From assembly GCA_027859095.1 (NCBI GenBank), contig JAQIBN010000259.1, positions 1-49,392 of the forward strand: a stretch of DNA of 49,392 nt. Reading direction: 5' to 3'. The DNA is from Spirochaetia bacterium (GTDB lineage Bacteria > Spirochaetota > Spirochaetia > B11-G9). Shown here in pieces: positions 7,507 to 16,048 of this stretch. Within the stretch, counting starts at the first letter, position 1. The number at the start of each line of letters is the position of its first letter. The notes under the pieces were generated by a model, which made no database searches, had not been told where the DNA came from, and saw only the letters and a list, made by a program, of their open reading frames with translations. The position numbers and the translations under genes are program-made.

Positions 7507-8634
7507 CTAAAATCTAATTGCAACTTCCAAAGACATCCCACTGTTAGGATCAACTCCGGCGTATTCACCCATTTCTCTTGTAAAGTATGCCATATTTATA
7601 TCCAGGAATAGTAGTTTTGCACCAATTCCGGCAGTAAAATAACCCTGATTAATTCCAGCCCTGACTTTCATAAATCTAAGAACTCTAATTTCTGTTCCTG
7701 CATGAACACCTGTCCAGAATGAAGGGGTATTTTCAGGATCCTGATAGAAAACATGCTGATATTCTGCAGTAAAAGTAGGATCAATAAGCCATTTCAGCAT
7801 ACCAAAATCAGGATGATAACCAATACCGGTATTTATCTGCATAGGTATTCTGTAGTCCTCATCAACATCACCAGTCTCATTTGTGTCCATATTTTCATAG
7901 GAATAGATAAATTTTGTACCACCTACATCACGAATAGACATACCAAAGGATAATGAACCCATATCAATAATAGCACCAAGATCAATTGCAAGAGCATCTC
8001 CGGTAAGAAGATCCACATCTGAAGTAGTTGCAGGATCATCATCGCCAAGGTTCATAAGATCGACAAAGCTTACATCATCCATTTTCATACGGTGCATATA
8101 CCGAAGGTCACCACCAACATGAATTGACAATGGTCCAAGCTGAGGATTAAAAGATAGCCCTGCTATAGCTGATAAAGTTCCAATAGCATCAGCTTTAGTT
8201 CCAAGAGGAGTATCTCCCCGTGCATATGAATCAACATCAACAATAACTCCAAGTCCAAGACCCTTGCCAACAATGGCAATACCGGTATTAACGTTTGCAC
8301 CAATACCGTTTGTTACAATAAGGTCACTTAAAAGAACAATTGCCGCTTCTTCATCAGTTAATGCCAATTCAAAATTGCTGATATTCTCTGATGTAGGTGC
8401 AAAATATGGATTTACACTTGCAGAAAGAAGGGTAAAAGAACCATCTGCCTTGGAAAACCCTGCAGGGTTTGTAAAAAGGGCTTCATAACCATGGGCTGTA
8501 GCAGTAACAGCATTACCCATACCAATAACATCCGGTAATACTGGTGCAAATATAGGATCATCCAAAATATCCTGTCCAAAAGAAAATCCGACAAACATAA
8601 AAGCTATTAAAATTAAAAGTATTATTTTTTTCAT
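7507..8634 (-). CDS. Outer-membrane beta-barrel protein (cassette 2)
   Basis: A 375-residue exported protein with a signal peptide ending near FSFG and a FadL/PorV-like start (VIGMGNAVTAT, then EALFTNPAGFSKADG). The body is strand-rich with repeated GLGVGV and GAIIDMGSLSFG patterns, and the C-terminus ends VAIRF as barrels do. It is paralogous to the protein at 4089-5240: NPAGF box, GLGxGI, and near-identical GFN/GINQGxxxAGxG segments before the C-terminus. It follows the lipoprotein gene by 10 bp and ends at a strong terminator. Substrate unknown. Confidence 0.8.
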   Translation of the reverse strand: MKKIILLILIAFMFVGFSFGQDILDDPIFAPVLPDVIGMGNAVTATAHGYEALFTNPAGFSKADGSFTLLSASVNPYFAPTSENISNFELALTDEEAAIVLLSDLIVTNGIGANVNTGIAIVGKGLGLGVIVDVDSYARGDTPLGTKADAIGTLSAIAGLSFNPQLGPLSIHVGGDLRYMHRMKMDDVSFVDLMNLGDDDPATTSDVDLLTGDALAIDLGAIIDMGSLSFGMSIRDVGGTKFIYSYENMDTNETGDVDEDYRIPMQINTGIGYHPDFGMLKWLIDPTFTAEYQHVFYQDPENTPSFWTGVHAGTEIRVLRFMKVRAGINQGYFTAGIGAKLLFLDINMAYFTREMGEYAGVDPNSGMSLEVAIRF

Positions 8635-8644
8635 CAGTTACCTC

Positions 8645-9367
8645 CTATATCACTATGCCAGCAAAATCAAGATATGACTGTAATATATCTACAGAACCAC
8701 CCGTATCAAATGGATCGACATATCCATCCAAAGTGATAGCTGCAGGATCAGTTACAAAAAGATATAAAGCTGCAGGAGTCACAGTGGAAACAATTTCAGT
8801 TATGACAATAGAGACAATTGCATACTGAGCAATATCACCTCGTTCAACATTAGTTAATGGAAATAATGGATCACCATTACCATCAAGTGTACTTTCAAAC
8901 TCTAAATATGCATCACTAGCTGCTGCCATACTATCTAGCATTTTATAAAATTCGGTTTCGTCTGTAGGAAAAAGTGCTTTTACTGCTACCATGTCAGCAT
9001 ACCCTGCTAATGCAATTGATACAATTTCATTAACCGCATCTTTTGCCTCAGGATCACTATTAATACTAATGGCTCCTGCTAGAATTGCTGCTTTTTGTTG
9101 CGTTTCAGGATCTGAAGGAATAATATCATTATATAAATCCTCTAAAACAGAGACAATATCATCTGCATCGTCTTCAGATATTGAATCACTTTCAATATAA
9201 TCATTTACATCATCTATAAAACCATCGGGATCAGAGCTTGCTCTATCACTCAACTCTGCCGCACTGGGAATTTCAATTTTGTCAAATTCAGTAAAAATAT
9301 TGAACTGACAACCAGACATTGTAACCAACACAAGGGCAACTATACCCAGGGTCAAAATTTTCTTCAT
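8645..9367 (-). CDS. Lipoprotein (cassette 2)
   Basis: A 240-residue lipoprotein: short basic start, hydrophobic core, and lipobox MSGC followed by QFNIF. The ATG at 9367 is chosen because AGGAGG lies 6 bases upstream; a longer frame from 9388 has no such site. The mature protein is acidic, aspartate-rich and helical, without a recognised domain. The CQxxIF start resembles the cassette-1 lipoprotein (CQQIF). It is translated first in an operon with the barrel gene 10 bp downstream. Confidence 0.75.
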   Translation of the reverse strand: MKKILTLGIVALVLVTMSGCQFNIFTEFDKIEIPSAAELSDRASSDPDGFIDDVNDYIESDSISEDDADDIVSVLEDLYNDIIPSDPETQQKAAILAGAISINSDPEAKDAVNEIVSIALAGYADMVAVKALFPTDETEFYKMLDSMAAASDAYLEFESTLDGNGDPLFPLTNVERGDIAQYAIVSIVITEIVSTVTPAALYLFVTDPAAITLDGYVDPFDTGGSVDILQSYLDFAGIVI

Positions 9368-9435
9368 TATTATCCTCCTAAAAGACAACGTATACTATAA
9401 CAATTTGAAATATTTTTTTTGTTACTTATGTATGT

Positions 9436-9463
9436 AGTATAGCTCATGAAAATAAAAAAGCAA
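9436..9463 (-). promoter_or_regulatory. Candidate promoter for cassette 2
   Basis: On the minus strand TTGCTT (9458-9463), 16 bases, then TATACT (9436-9441), ~70 bp before the lipoprotein ATG. A second AT-rich TATAGTATACG element lies closer to the gene but lacks a -35. Confidence 0.4.
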
Positions 9464-9480
9464 ATTAATATGTGATATTT

Positions 9481-9554
9481 CTGTAGGGACAGGTCGCGAC
9501 CTAAGATTGCATAGGCGAGCAGGAAGCTTGCTTCCGACCAGCCTGTCCCTACAG
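9481..9554. repeat. Composite REP-like palindrome overlapping the end of mtaB
   Basis: Outer arms CTGTAGGGACAGG (9481-9493) and CCTGTCCCTACAG (9542-9554) are perfect 13-bp inverted repeats. Inside is a second hairpin, GGAAGCTTGCTTCC, within a module (ATTGCATAGGCGAGCA...GACCAGCC) that recurs at ~44588-44628. The right arm supplies the last codon and TAG stop of mtaB on the minus strand. GC content is well above its surroundings. It may also act as a bidirectional terminator. Confidence 0.85.
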
Positions 9555-10925
9555 AAATCGAATAAATTCACATTTTATCCCATTTTCAATATTATCTATT
9601 CTGCATTTAACCAGCCTGCCCCTATAGGAAATATCATTATCCAGACCTTTAAGACTGACATGCAGATAATTTTCCGACAAACCAGACCAGAAATTTAAAT
9701 TTGTACTAGCAAGGCATGCCTTGCTGCTGGATTCTATATATTTTTCCAAAACTACTTCAACCTCTCTACCAATCCACCTTTCAAGATAGCTTTTATTCAA
9801 CCCTGAAGTCAGTTTATTTACACGGGCAATTCTTTCTTTTGTCACTCTTTCCGGCACCCGGTTTTTTGCTAAAAACAGAGCAGTCCCTGGACGAGGGGAA
9901 TACGGAAAAAGATGGAGCTGGGAAAGTTTTAGGGTTTTTACTAAGTTGAATGAATCCTCAAAATCTTCCTGGCTTTCTCCAGGTAAACCAATAATCAAAT
10001 CTGCAGCTACAAATGGATCATACTTTGCTTTCCTTAACAATTTCACGGCTTCCTCAACTCTTTCTGCAGTATAGTGCCTGTTTATTTTTTCAAGAATAGA
10101 ATTAGATCCACTTTGAATAGGAATATGGAAATGAGGAACTACTGATTTGTGAGATACTGCTTGTGCAAGATCTCTATCTATCATATCCGGTTCAAGGGAT
10201 GAAAGTCTTATTCGAACAGTTTTCAAAGAGGACGTTAGAGCAATAATAAGAGCAGGAAGTCTGTTTCTTTCATTTCCCGGATCTTTATAATCTGTAATAT
10301 TTACACCTGTTAGTATAACTTCTCTATATCCCGCAGCTTCAAGATTCAAAGCTCTTGAAACAACTTTATCCAAACTTAAACTTACAGAATTTCCCCTTGC
10401 GATAGTTACTCTGCAATAAGCGCAGCTGTTATTACACCCATCCTGTATTTTAAGATAGGCACGGGCATGATCAGAAAAAGAACTTGTATCAAAATTAAAT
10501 CTGTCTTTATCTTTTATAATTTGAGATTCCGAAACAGAGAGAAAATCAGAAACAGCTTCGAGTAAAGATAATCCATGGCTTTCCCCTTCCAGAATAGCAT
10601 CCGGTAAGTTTAATAAGGTATGTTTCCTGTCCATTGACACAATAAAAACATTTTTATCCAATTTACTGAGCTCATCAGGCTCTACCTGGGCATAACACCC
10701 TGTTACCAAAACAATGGAATCCGGATTCTCTCTGGCAAATTTTCTAATCATCCTTCTGGTTTTTTGTTCTGCCTTTGTTGTTACAGTACAACTATTTACT
10801 ATATATAAATCTGCATGGTCACTGGCCTTAGTGACTAAAAAGCCCCGGTTGTCAAAGGACGAAACCAGGGCTTCACTTTCACTTTGGTTCAGCTTACAGC
10901 CCAAAGTATAGAATGCTGTTTTCAT
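9549..10925 (-). CDS. mtaB: tRNA t6A37 methylthiotransferase MtaB
   Basis: Radical-SAM methylthiotransferase that converts t6A37 to ms2t6A37 in tRNAs reading ANN codons. The N-terminal UPF0004 domain (residues 1-~115) starts MKTAFYTLGCKLNQSES, the MtaB-type opening, with further cluster cysteines in NSCTV and TGCYAQ. The radical-SAM motif CNNSCAYC lies near residue 162, followed by LTGVNI and the C-terminal TRAM region. At 458 residues the length is normal. It is 6 bp downstream of the TPR gene in an operon started by bactofilin. The final codon and stop come from a REP element, so the native C-terminus may have been slightly changed. Confidence 0.93.
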   Translation of the reverse strand: MKTAFYTLGCKLNQSESEALVSSFDNRGFLVTKASDHADLYIVNSCTVTTKAEQKTRRMIRKFARENPDSIVLVTGCYAQVEPDELSKLDKNVFIVSMDRKHTLLNLPDAILEGESHGLSLLEAVSDFLSVSESQIIKDKDRFNFDTSSFSDHARAYLKIQDGCNNSCAYCRVTIARGNSVSLSLDKVVSRALNLEAAGYREVILTGVNITDYKDPGNERNRLPALIIALTSSLKTVRIRLSSLEPDMIDRDLAQAVSHKSVVPHFHIPIQSGSNSILEKINRHYTAERVEEAVKLLRKAKYDPFVAADLIIGLPGESQEDFEDSFNLVKTLKLSQLHLFPYSPRPGTALFLAKNRVPERVTKERIARVNKLTSGLNKSYLERWIGREVEVVLEKYIESSSKACLASTNLNFWSGLSENYLHVSLKGLDNDISYRGRLVKCRIDNIENGIKCEFIRFL

Positions 10926-10931
10926 ATAAAA

Positions 10932-11558
10932 TTATCCATTTCGTTGTTGAGCTTCCACCCGTTCCTTCCCTCTCTTGGCATCAGGGAAAGATGGTACCAG
11001 CTCGAGAGCTTTGTTATAGGCTTCTATGGAATAATCATAATCTTTTGCCATTTCTCTGGCATAACCCAGCCTGGCCCACCATCTAGCTATATTAGGGCTG
11101 TGATATACTGCAGTTGTAAATGCTATATCTGCATGATTATACTCACCCATTCGTATAAATAACTCTCCCATAAAAAAGTAGACAGAATCAATTCGTCCGC
11201 CGCCAGGAGAGAGTGTTGCATATTCTTCAAACCATTTTAATGCTTCTAAATTTTTACCAAGATAAAAATTAGCTTCACCTACAATTTCTATAATTCTTGC
11301 ATCATATCGGGAGATTCGCAGTCCTTCTTCCGCCTTTTCCAGCGCTTCCTTATAATTACCCATTCGAATCAGACTCCAGCCTAATACAGAATAGGAATCC
11401 ATATTGCCTGGTCTCAGCTTTAATTCACTTTCACAAACTTCAATCGCCTCTACATACTTTCCAGATTGATACAATAATAGTGCATCCGGCATAGCCTGGC
11501 TAAAAACTGATACAGATATCAACAACAATAAAAATATTAATAATTTTCTATTTTTCAC
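10932..11558 (-). CDS. Exported TPR protein
   Basis: A 208-residue periplasmic protein with a signal peptide (cleavage near VFSQA) and about four TPR units: YQSGKYVEAIEVCESEL, GWSLIRMGNYKEALEKA, FMGELFIRMGEYNHAD, then RLGYAREMAKDYDYSIEAYNKALEL. The start is GTG and shares its G with the TAG stop of the bactofilin gene, indicating coupled translation. With bactofilin upstream, a role in cell-envelope or cell-shape assembly is a reasonable inference, not shown by sequence. Confidence 0.85.
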   Translation of the reverse strand: MKNRKLLIFLLLLISVSVFSQAMPDALLLYQSGKYVEAIEVCESELKLRPGNMDSYSVLGWSLIRMGNYKEALEKAEEGLRISRYDARIIEIVGEANFYLGKNLEALKWFEEYATLSPGGGRIDSVYFFMGELFIRMGEYNHADIAFTTAVYHSPNIARWWARLGYAREMAKDYDYSIEAYNKALELVPSFPDAKRGKERVEAQQRNG

Positions 11559-11977
11559 TATTTCGTTCCTTGGTGACTAATTTCAGGTTTCTGATGCTTC
11601 GCATCTCCCGTATCAGATTTCTTTAAAGGAGATTCCATTCTGCAAATTCCATTAAATCTACAGCCGCTTTCCATTATAACATCAGGTGCTGTTATATCTC
11701 CATCTACCATTGCAGAAGCAAATAATTCTACCCTGCTGTAGGCAAAAACGTCTCCTTTTACCGTACCTTTAAGGGAAACAACTTCAGCCTCAACACGTGC
11801 TTCCACATGGGCATCAGTATCAATATATAGTTCCCCTTCAGCTTTTATATCACCTAAAAATCGGCCTTTAATCATCAATGATTTTTTAAAATTAAGGGTA
11901 CCTTCAAATTCTATATCCCCTGCAAGAACCGTATCAATATCGGTCTCGTCAACTTCTCTTATCTGTACGTCAGACAT
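11558..11977 (-). CDS. Bactofilin
   Basis: A 139-residue polymer-forming cytoskeletal protein. The central part (residues ~20-110) is a right-handed beta-helix of the DUF583 family, visible as repeated short strands with the pattern G.L...GxIxAEGELxIDxxAxVEAxVEAEVVSLxG, followed by GDxxApxVxxExGCxFxG. The N- and C-terminal tails are polar and disordered, as usual. Bactofilins assemble without nucleotide and help set cell shape. AGGAG lies ~9 bases before ATG. First gene of the bactofilin-TPR-mtaB operon. Confidence 0.92.
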   Translation of the reverse strand: MSDVQIREVDETDIDTVLAGDIEFEGTLNFKKSLMIKGRFLGDIKAEGELYIDTDAHVEARVEAEVVSLKGTVKGDVFAYSRVELFASAMVDGDITAPDVIMESGCRFNGICRMESPLKKSDTGDAKHQKPEISHQGTK

Positions 11978-12016
11978 ACTTTCAAACTCCTGTTACATCC
12001 CACATTATTCATTATT

Positions 12017-12045
12017 AATGTACCTGTCCAGGTTACAGATGTCAA
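12017..12045 (-). promoter_or_regulatory. Promoter of the bactofilin operon
   Basis: Minus-strand TTGACA (12040-12045), a 17-base spacer and TACATT (12017-12022). Within the spacer is a 5-bp inverted repeat ACCTG-TC-CAGGT (12022-12033), a possible operator. It lies between tyrA and the bactofilin ATG. Confidence 0.6.
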
Positions 12046-12062
12046 GGAGTGTATATAGGTCC

Positions 12063-12803
12063 TTAATCCTTCTCAGGGTCTGCGTTTGCAAGCATATCCA
12101 TTGTTTTTTTTAAAGAATCATTAAGGTCCTGTCTCATATTATGAGTGTATGGATTATAATGCTGAAGATCCATAAATAACTGAAGAGGATCATTACAAGT
12201 TTGTTCTACTAAGGACAATAAACTTTTATATCCCATTGTAGATATTTCACTTCCTTTAAGATCCAGTTCATTTAGAACCCGTCCGATAAAATGTGTTACA
12301 CCTTGAGTATAAGCAGCATCTTTATCGTGCATCTCAGCTGTAATTTCAATTACTTTCATTTCAAAATCAAGAAAAATATTTTTCCATAATTTTGTAGATT
12401 TCCCACTATCTCTTACAGGAATAAAAACGATAGGTAAATCCTTAACACCATTTTTTCCGGAATCGGGACCAAACATGGGATGTGTTGCAATTATATCAAT
12501 ATTATTTTTCAGAAGTGATTGCATCAAATTAACAGGATAAACTTTGACAGAACAGGTATCAAAAACAAGACTACCGGGTTTAATTCGATCAGTAATATTT
12601 AATAAAACTGATTCCAGGGAAGAAATTGAAACACACAAAAATAGGACATCACACTGAAGAAGTTCATCTTCAGAAACCAAAGATACATTTTTCGGGTTAT
12701 GTACCGGTAAAGTCCTATTATATCCATATACTTCAAATTTTTGTCCAAGCAATTCAGACCAAAAAAAACCAAATCTCCCTAAACCATATACTCCAATCTT
12801 CAT
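12063..12803 (-). CDS. tyrA: Prephenate dehydrogenase family protein
   Basis: NAD(P)-dependent prephenate dehydrogenase, which forms 4-hydroxyphenylpyruvate for tyrosine. The Rossmann start IGVYGLGRFG is followed by the CDVLFLCVSISS strand, FDTCSVK, and the substrate region ATHPMFGPDSG (H and GP conserved). At 246 residues it is a short, single-domain form without a chorismate mutase or ACT domain; the C-terminal helical dimerisation part is present but compact. No other aromatic-pathway gene is adjacent, although a TrpR-family regulator lies elsewhere in the window. Confidence 0.85.
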   Translation of the reverse strand: MKIGVYGLGRFGFFWSELLGQKFEVYGYNRTLPVHNPKNVSLVSEDELLQCDVLFLCVSISSLESVLLNITDRIKPGSLVFDTCSVKVYPVNLMQSLLKNNIDIIATHPMFGPDSGKNGVKDLPIVFIPVRDSGKSTKLWKNIFLDFEMKVIEITAEMHDKDAAYTQGVTHFIGRVLNELDLKGSEISTMGYKSLLSLVEQTCNDPLQLFMDLQHYNPYTHNMRQDLNDSLKKTMDMLANADPEKD

Positions 12804-12923
12804 TGGGAGATTCTAACAAAATTATTAAATAAAAAAAAGTCAAAATATGAATTACTTTATGGAAAAATAACTGCATTTATATTATTATGAAATATATACC
12901 ATGCAACCGATGAGGAGTTTAAA

Positions 12924-13916
12924 ATGACATTCCCTGAAGCTATGATAAGTAAAGCAGTAAGTATGAAAAAAAAATTAGTACTTCCAGAAGGTACAGAACC
13001 GAGGATCCAGACAGCAGCCAGAACCATTATGGATAAAGGAATAGCATCTGAAGTTTTCCTGGTTGGAGCAATAGAAGATATAAAAAATACTGCTGCTTCA
13101 AATAATGTAGACTTATCAGGCCTTACTCTTATTGATCCAGCAAGTTCTGAATTGAAAGATGATTTTGTTAAAGAATATTATGAATTACGTAAACATAAAA
13201 AAATATCAATGGGATTAGCAGAAAAAATTGTAACTACGCCACTGTCCTGGGGAGCTATGATGCTCAGAAAAGGGGTTGTAGATGGTATGGTAGCTGGAGC
13301 TGAAAACTCTACAGGAAATGTTCTTATTGCATCTTTTACTATTATAAAAACAAAACCTGGTATTAAAGCTGCATCATCCTCTTTTATTATGACTATGAAA
13401 GATGAAAAGTGGGGAGTAAATGGAAATATGGTTTTTTCTGATTGCGCAACAATACCAGATCCCACAACAGAGGAACTTGCAGAGATTGCAATTGCATCTT
13501 CAGACACCTGTAAAACTTTTTTAGGTGTTGATCCCATTACAGCTATGCTTTCGTTTTCTACCAAAGGATCTTCAAAACATCCAAATATTGATAAGGTAAA
13601 AGAAGCTTTGGCACTTGTTCAGGAGAAACGTCCTGATATAAATATTGATGGAGAACTGCAGTTGGATGCAGCTATAGTGGGAAGTATAGGAGAAAAGAAA
13701 GCACCAGGATCAAAAGTTGCCGGAAAAGCTAACGTACTTATTTTCCCCGACCTTCAGTCTGGCAATATTGGATATAAATTAACCCAGCGACTTGCCGGAG
13801 CAGATGCATGGGGACCAATACTACAGGGCTTTACAAAACCAGTAAGTGATCTTTCCAGAGGCTGCAGCGTAGAAGACATAATTGTTACATCTGCAATGAC
13901 ACTTATTCAGGCATAA
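12924..13916 (+). CDS. pta: Phosphate acetyltransferase
   Basis: Catalyses acetyl-CoA + Pi to acetyl phosphate + CoA; with acetate kinase it yields ATP and acetate in fermentation. The 330-residue product has the compact single-domain form. Recognisable segments are LPEGTEPR, the SFSTKGS/ELQLDAA stretch, the ANVLIFPDLQSGNIGYKL motif, and the end GCSVEDIIVTSAMT. GAGGAG lies 8 bases before ATG. It is transcribed alone, divergent from tyrA and convergent with the HEAT gene, with a REP palindrome between the two stops. No ackA is in the window. Confidence 0.95.
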   Translation: MTFPEAMISKAVSMKKKLVLPEGTEPRIQTAARTIMDKGIASEVFLVGAIEDIKNTAASNNVDLSGLTLIDPASSELKDDFVKEYYELRKHKKISMGLAEKIVTTPLSWGAMMLRKGVVDGMVAGAENSTGNVLIASFTIIKTKPGIKAASSSFIMTMKDEKWGVNGNMVFSDCATIPDPTTEELAEIAIASSDTCKTFLGVDPITAMLSFSTKGSSKHPNIDKVKEALALVQEKRPDINIDGELQLDAAIVGSIGEKKAPGSKVAGKANVLIFPDLQSGNIGYKLTQRLAGADAWGPILQGFTKPVSDLSRGCSVEDIIVTSAMTLIQA

Positions 13917-13921
13917 TTCAT

Positions 13922-13949
13922 GTAGGGGCACGGCGCGCCATGCCCCTAC
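13922..13949. repeat. REP-like palindrome between pta and HEAT gene
   Basis: GTAGGGGCA (13922-13930) and TGCCCCTAC (13941-13949) are perfect 9-bp arms around the loop CGGCGCGCCA. It fills most of the 40 bp between two convergent genes and could stop both transcripts. Confidence 0.85.
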
Positions 13950-13956
13950 GGACCAT

Positions 13957-15162
13957 TTATTTATTTAATTTGGCTAATGCGGCTTTTGCTTCTCTTTTTA
14001 CAGAGTTTTCCCAGGAATCGGAATATTGAACATTAGTTAATTCCTCAAATCCAATAGGATTTCTGGTATTACCTATTGCAATAATTGAAGATTTTGATAT
14101 TCTAAGATCAATACTTAATCCGCTTTCTTTTCTATCTGTAAGGTAGGCAAGAAACTCTGTTTGTGCTTTTACACTGGCATCACTGGAAAATGTCCCTAGA
14201 GCTTCAAATAAATCTATCATTTCATCAATATCAAAAAGCCGCTCTGTTCTGTAAGAAATCAGCATTTTATTCATATATACAATAGCTTCTTCCGGTTTAA
14301 CAGAACCGTATTCCAAAACATTTAAAGCAAGAACTCTTAGACTCTTAAGCTGAGTTTTTTCTGTTGGATTTATAGGAGAAGCCTGTAAACCTTCACTTAG
14401 TGACAGAACAGCTAGGGCTGCCTTATTTCCATCACTTGCCTTAGACTTGTAACCTGCATCAAGAGCTGCAAGTTTGATATCATATTCCTTACTGTCCTTT
14501 GTTACCTGCATAAGTTGTTCAGTAGGATCATCAAGAATTGTTAACATAGATTCACTGGCCTTTGCTCTAACACCACTCTGGGATGAATACCAACCTGTAG
14601 AAGCAAAAAACAGAGGAGAATAACTCGATGGTTGTTTTAATCTTTCCAGTGCTATAACCAACGAAAAAGCTACTATTTCATTCTTTCGCTGATCCTGAAT
14701 AGCGCCTAAATTAAAATTCAAATTACGAAGTAAAATATTTAATTCATCTATATATTGTCTGGCACCGACCTTACCAAGAGCAATTATAGCCTCACCCTTT
14801 AGAAAAGGTTCATCTACAGCCTGTACTATCTGCCAAATATAGGGAGCGGCTTCACTTGCTTTTAAACGACCTAACTCTTTGATAATCATCTTTGTATACT
14901 CTGAAATCTGCATTCTTACAGTGACATCTCCGGTGTTTTCCAAGCTTCCGACCTGCTCTTCGAGAGCTTCCATTAGCACAGGAACCATATCCCTGTTGTG
15001 CTGCTCAACAATACTAGCCATTATATTTGACTTTTGGGATAAACTGACAGCCCGTCTAAACAATCTTGTCCATACAGCAGAAACTTCATTCGCAGGAACA
15101 GAAGCAGCTACTAAGAATAGAACCAAAATTATTGTTATAATTTTAATTAATCTAGTTTTCAT
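13957..15162 (-). CDS. Exported HEAT-repeat protein 1
   Basis: A ~401-residue periplasmic protein of helical HEAT/Armadillo-like repeats. The signal peptide begins at the ATG at 15162 (MKTRLIKI...) and ends near SVPANEVSA; a start eight codons upstream would place charged residues before it. Repeat signatures include APYIWQIVQAVDEPFLKGEAIIALGKVGA and the final VKREAKAALAKLNK. It resembles the protein at 18390-19574 in signal, repeat layout and C-terminus, so the two are likely paralogs. It overlaps the upstream lipoprotein gene by 11 bp. Probably a binding scaffold; function unknown. Confidence 0.8.
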   Translation of the reverse strand: MKTRLIKIITIILVLFLVAASVPANEVSAVWTRLFRRAVSLSQKSNIMASIVEQHNRDMVPVLMEALEEQVGSLENTGDVTVRMQISEYTKMIIKELGRLKASEAAPYIWQIVQAVDEPFLKGEAIIALGKVGARQYIDELNILLRNLNFNLGAIQDQRKNEIVAFSLVIALERLKQPSSYSPLFFASTGWYSSQSGVRAKASESMLTILDDPTEQLMQVTKDSKEYDIKLAALDAGYKSKASDGNKAALAVLSLSEGLQASPINPTEKTQLKSLRVLALNVLEYGSVKPEEAIVYMNKMLISYRTERLFDIDEMIDLFEALGTFSSDASVKAQTEFLAYLTDRKESGLSIDLRISKSSIIAIGNTRNPIGFEELTNVQYSDSWENSVKREAKAALAKLNK

Positions 15163-16003
15163 AAGTAATCTCTTCTCTACTTTCATAATCAGTTATTAAC
15201 CTTTCCTGAACATTATCACCTGCATCCATAAAAACGGTTTCAACAGGGTTCCCATACTGATCATTTAAATACATAATTTTTCTTAATACAGAGCTGTTTT
15301 TCCTTTTAATCAATTCCATTACAAGAAAAGTATCTTTATATTCAAAAGATCTCGAATCCTGAACCTTTCCTTCTACATTATAATGGACGTTCTCTAATAA
15401 CAATCCATTATTTTTATATAAGAGTTCAAAATATTCTTCCATTTCACCACCAGGACTTAAACTGTCTATCCGGGTCAAAATATCATCAGTATATTTGTAG
15501 AGCGTAGTACTAAGAAGGCTATTTGATCCATTAAAAATCTTCCAACTTATTTTCATACCATTTTTATATTCATATTCAGATACGGAAATCAAATTATCTT
15601 TATTATCATATTTTTCTTTATTCAGAACATTTTTATCCGCATCTAAAACAATAAGTTCATATGAGACAAGAGTTCCTGAAGCATCATAAAGACTCTTTTT
15701 ACCTGTTTCATATGCAATAGATTGCTGTAGAATATCCTTATTATTAAATAATTCTTCTTTTAACAGCGTAGAACCGTCTTCATTATAACTGTAAACAGTA
15801 TATTCGTCTTTAACACCATCACCAAAATAGGATACAACCGCAACGGGATAATATACTGTTGTGACAATTTTTTTTGGTTCTTTTTTTACTTCCTTAACAA
15901 CTGCAGGAACTGCATCAATTGAAGATTCTGAAATACTAGGACTTGTTGAACATCCCAAAAAAATAAATGCAACAAGAACGAATGTCAGTGAAGATAATTT
16001 CAT
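15152..16003 (-). CDS. Lipoprotein with repeated beta segments
   Basis: A 283-residue lipoprotein (lipobox FLGC at ~residues 15-18). After a Ser/Lys-rich spacer the body consists of repeated short strands with a Y-x-N/D-G or YKYTDD pattern (EYEYKNGMKISWKIFN, YKYTDDILTRID, FEYKDTFLVMEL), reminiscent of YD- or MORN-type repeats. No catalytic motif is visible. It lies between rsmA and HEAT protein 1 in a minus-strand run and overlaps the latter, suggesting coupled expression. Confidence 0.78.
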   Translation of the reverse strand: MKLSSLTFVLVAFIFLGCSTSPSISESSIDAVPAVVKEVKKEPKKIVTTVYYPVAVVSYFGDGVKDEYTVYSYNEDGSTLLKEELFNNKDILQQSIAYETGKKSLYDASGTLVSYELIVLDADKNVLNKEKYDNKDNLISVSEYEYKNGMKISWKIFNGSNSLLSTTLYKYTDDILTRIDSLSPGGEMEEYFELLYKNNGLLLENVHYNVEGKVQDSRSFEYKDTFLVMELIKRKNSSVLRKIMYLNDQYGNPVETVFMDAGDNVQERLITDYESREEITYEN

Positions 16004-16048
16004 ATTATTTTCTCCTTTTATATATTTAAATTATTATTGATTAATATA

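Noticed and set aside
11558-13916. Complete aromatic amino-acid or acetate operon around tyrA and pta
   Set aside because: Neither gene has a pathway neighbour; tyrA and pta are divergent single genes.
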